Positions 47,298 through 48,815 of a stretch of DNA of 48,815 bases are shown here, piece by piece. The notes under the pieces are model-generated. The model had not been told where the DNA came from, did no database searches, and saw nothing but the letters and a program-made list of their open reading frames with translations. The DNA comes from RUG334 sp045599645. Lineage in GTDB: Bacteria; Muiribacteriota; Ozemobacteria; Ozemobacterales; Ozemobacteraceae. Every line of letters begins with the position of its first letter. Positions within the stretch are counted from its first letter, which is position 1. A program made the translations under genes and the position numbers. Location of the stretch: positions 1 through 48,815 of the forward strand of contig JAZRWI010000013.1 in assembly GCA_045599645.1 (NCBI GenBank), given 5' to 3'.

Positions 47298-48497
47298 TTA
47301 TTTTTCTAAGAGCCAGTCAATAACATTTTTTCGCATAATTCCATCGAATGATGTTGTAGGCAATTTATCCATTGTCAGCAACATTTTCTGATAGTGGTCA
47401 CCTGTCTGTTGTAATGGTCGTAATTCTCTTTTCAATGTATTTTCTTCCAGCACAGAAAGAGATACTTGATAGTATTCTTTTATTCCATTTTCATTAATTG
47501 CTACGAAATCAACTTCTGTTTCGTTGTTTTTGCCGACGTAAACTTCATATCGCCTGCGAATAAGTTCCAAATACACTATGTTTTCCAGAATGTGTCCTAA
47601 GTCATTTTTACTGCTACCTAACAAAAAATATCTTAGGCCAATATCTGCTATATAATATTTATAACCAGTTGTTAATCTTTGTTTCCCTTTTATATCGTAT
47701 CGCTCTGATTTATATAATACAAAACTGTTTTCCAAAGCAGATAAATAGCTTTCTATGGTTGGAACAGATATTTTACGCCCCGCAGACTGCATCGTATTGG
47801 CTATTTTTGTGCTTGATACCAGATTTCCGATATTATCGAACATAAACTCTATTACAGATTTCAGCATAGTCGGACTTGAAATCTTGCTTCTATCCAAAAT
47901 ATCTTTAACTAGGATTGTGTTATAAATACCATCTAAGTAAGCATAGCGGTCATTTTTTCTGTTCAATTCCAATGTTCCAGGAAATGAACTGTTTTCAAGA
48001 TAACTAATAAACAGGCTGTCTCTGTCTTTTTCTTCTGGAAAATTTGATACATATTCCTTAAATGACAGGGGTTGCATACGGATTTCTACATAACGTCCCG
48101 AAAGCAGCGTTGCTAATTCGCCTGACAATAGATATGCATTAGAACCTGTTATGTATAAATCCACATCGTTTCTTGCATATAGCCAGTCTGCTGCTCTCTG
48201 AAAGTCACTTATCTGCTGAATCTCATCAATAAATACATAATTGCATCCGGACGCAGACAATTTATTTTCTATATGTTCATACAAATCATCTGCCGTTTTT
48301 ATTTTTCTGAAATCTGGATGTTCCATATTAACTAGAACAATATTTGATTCGGGTATTCCTTGCTTTTTTAACTTTTCGATAAACAATTGAAAGAGGGTGG
48401 ATTTTCCGGCGCGCCTGATTCCTGTAATAACCTTAATTAATTTTTTACCTGCAAAATTCATTAGGTCATCAAGATAATTTGTTCTTTCAATCAGCAT
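47298..48497 (-). CDS. AAA ATPase with DUF4143 (AAA_14 family)
   Basis: 399 residues. Walker A GIRRAGKST, Walker B NYVFIDEIQ, sensor region YITGSNAYLLSGEL and arginine LSGRYVEIRM lie in the first 170 residues. The C-terminal DUF4143 domain (about 195-390) has RYFLLGSSKNDLGHILENIVYLELIRRRYEVYVGK with E..VDFV, a PD-(D/E)XK-like core. Such genes are very common and often mobile in gut bacteria; their function is not established. GAGG precedes the start; promoter upstream. Confidence 0.92.
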   Translation of the reverse strand: MLIERTNYLDDLMNFAGKKLIKVITGIRRAGKSTLFQLFIEKLKKQGIPESNIVLVNMEHPDFRKIKTADDLYEHIENKLSASGCNYVFIDEIQQISDFQRAADWLYARNDVDLYITGSNAYLLSGELATLLSGRYVEIRMQPLSFKEYVSNFPEEKDRDSLFISYLENSSFPGTLELNRKNDRYAYLDGIYNTILVKDILDRSKISSPTMLKSVIEFMFDNIGNLVSSTKIANTMQSAGRKISVPTIESYLSALENSFVLYKSERYDIKGKQRLTTGYKYYIADIGLRYFLLGSSKNDLGHILENIVYLELIRRRYEVYVGKNNETEVDFVAINENGIKEYYQVSLSVLEENTLKRELRPLQQTGDHYQKMLLTMDKLPTTSFDGIMRKNVIDWLLEK

Positions 48498-48527
48498 TAT
48501 AATACCTCTTTGTAAATTTATAAAATA

Positions 48528-48574
48528 ATTTTAACATATTCATAAAAAATATCAAGTTTGTAAAATATATTTTA
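48528..48574 (-). promoter_or_regulatory. Promoter of the AAA/DUF4143 gene with upstream palindrome
   Basis: Minus strand: TTGATA (48555-48550), 16-nt spacer, TAAAAT (48533-48528). Just upstream is the perfect palindrome TAAAATATATTTTA (48561-48574). Confidence 0.5.
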
Positions 48575-48598
48575 TAAATTTGGTCTTGTCGCCCTGAA

Positions 48599-48634
48599 AT
48601 TCTAGAGCGCCCTCCAGCGCAGCGGCCCTAGAAT
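48599..48634. repeat. Isolated hairpin
   Basis: ATTCTAG (48599-48605) with CTAGAAT (48628-48634) around a GC-rich loop. Confidence 0.5.
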
Positions 48635-48715
48635 AATGAAAATTTAGGGTAATATTACGCTTTTATTTCATTAAAGCTAATTTTTTTTAGTCAGTAAAGT
48701 ATAAAATCTCCATTT

Positions 48716-48815
48716 GTAGAAGGTGGCACAGCGCAGCTGTGACGAATGAGGGTGGTTTTCTAGCCCTTCTTCCTTCAGGGAGAAGGTGGCACAGCGCAGC
48801 TGTGACGAATGTGGG
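48716..48815. repeat. REP-like repeat (family C), two copies at window end
   Basis: GAAGGTGGCACAGCGCAGCT then GTGACGAATGAGGG, then TTTTCTAGCCCTTCTTCCTT and a second GTGGCACAGCGCAGCTGTG copy cut by the window edge. The TTTTCTAGCCCTTC joint is shared with 46123-46140. The gap 48498-48815 has no gene. Confidence 0.85.

Overview
The window looks like a chromosomal segment of an uncultured, AT-rich, diderm (outer-membrane) bacterium. A secretin, a TolC-type outer-membrane domain, a lipobox lipoprotein and several Sec-type signal peptides support this. Intergenic regions are packed with short palindromic and tandem repeats of kinds I associate with gut and rumen metagenome genomes. The phylum cannot be fixed from this sequence. 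A Riflebacteria/Ozemobacteria-like host is a guess only. ResB and CcsA indicate System II cytochrome c maturation.

Layout. 1-900: tail of an upstream gene with terminator, then a HepT/MntA (HEPN/nucleotidyltransferase) toxin-antitoxin pair. 1.1-11.4 kb (minus): a type IV pilus / type II secretion-like cluster. In transcription order it holds a PilM-PilN fusion, PilO, PilP/GspC-like, secretin, then (after a terminator and a new promoter) the ATPase, platform protein, three minor pseudopilins and two paralogous pilins. The first of these two has its own strong promoter and terminator. 11.4-20.4 kb (minus): repeat-rich gap, GT2 glycosyltransferase, an exported cysteine-peptidase-like protein, a BrkB/YihY membrane protein, an HDOD protein, ComB, and a substrate-binding-protein/TolC fusion.

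20.5-29.1 kb (plus): tex, a large Ig-like/GLUG lipoprotein and clpB. The last 54 bp of tex (17 codons plus stop) is repeated perfectly after the lipoprotein gene, which therefore looks like an inserted cassette between tex and its original terminator. 29.2-33.2 kb (minus): a one-domain GT4 protein, a heparinase II/III-like protein and a B12-binding radical SAM protein. 33.5-34.4 kb: nine tRNA genes in one operon with a strong promoter and terminator. 34.5-40.6 kb (plus): two small related unknown proteins, an exported peptidase T, a PfkB/adenosine kinase, an unknown protein and a SpoIIE-type phosphatase. 41.2-43.8 kb (minus): CcsA and ResB. 43.9-46.0 kb (plus): an exported TPR protein and an exported zinc-ribbon protein. 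46.4-48.5 kb: a RelB/ParE-type toxin-antitoxin pair and an AAA/DUF4143 ATPase.

The most unusual content is in the non-coding DNA: (i) a 145-bp MITE-like element with GAGGCTGTC/GACAGCCTC ends and TAAA flanks, often in tandem; (ii) arrays of small hairpins whose stems all differ but whose linkers are the same within an array (CATTC, TTTTCAC, TCGATAT); (iii) a REP-like family with stem covariation; (iv) GAATT-based heptamer arrays; (v) a 45-bp tandem repeat; and (vi) the tex 3'-end duplication around the lipoprotein gene. No transposase, integrase, CRISPR array or phage gene was seen.
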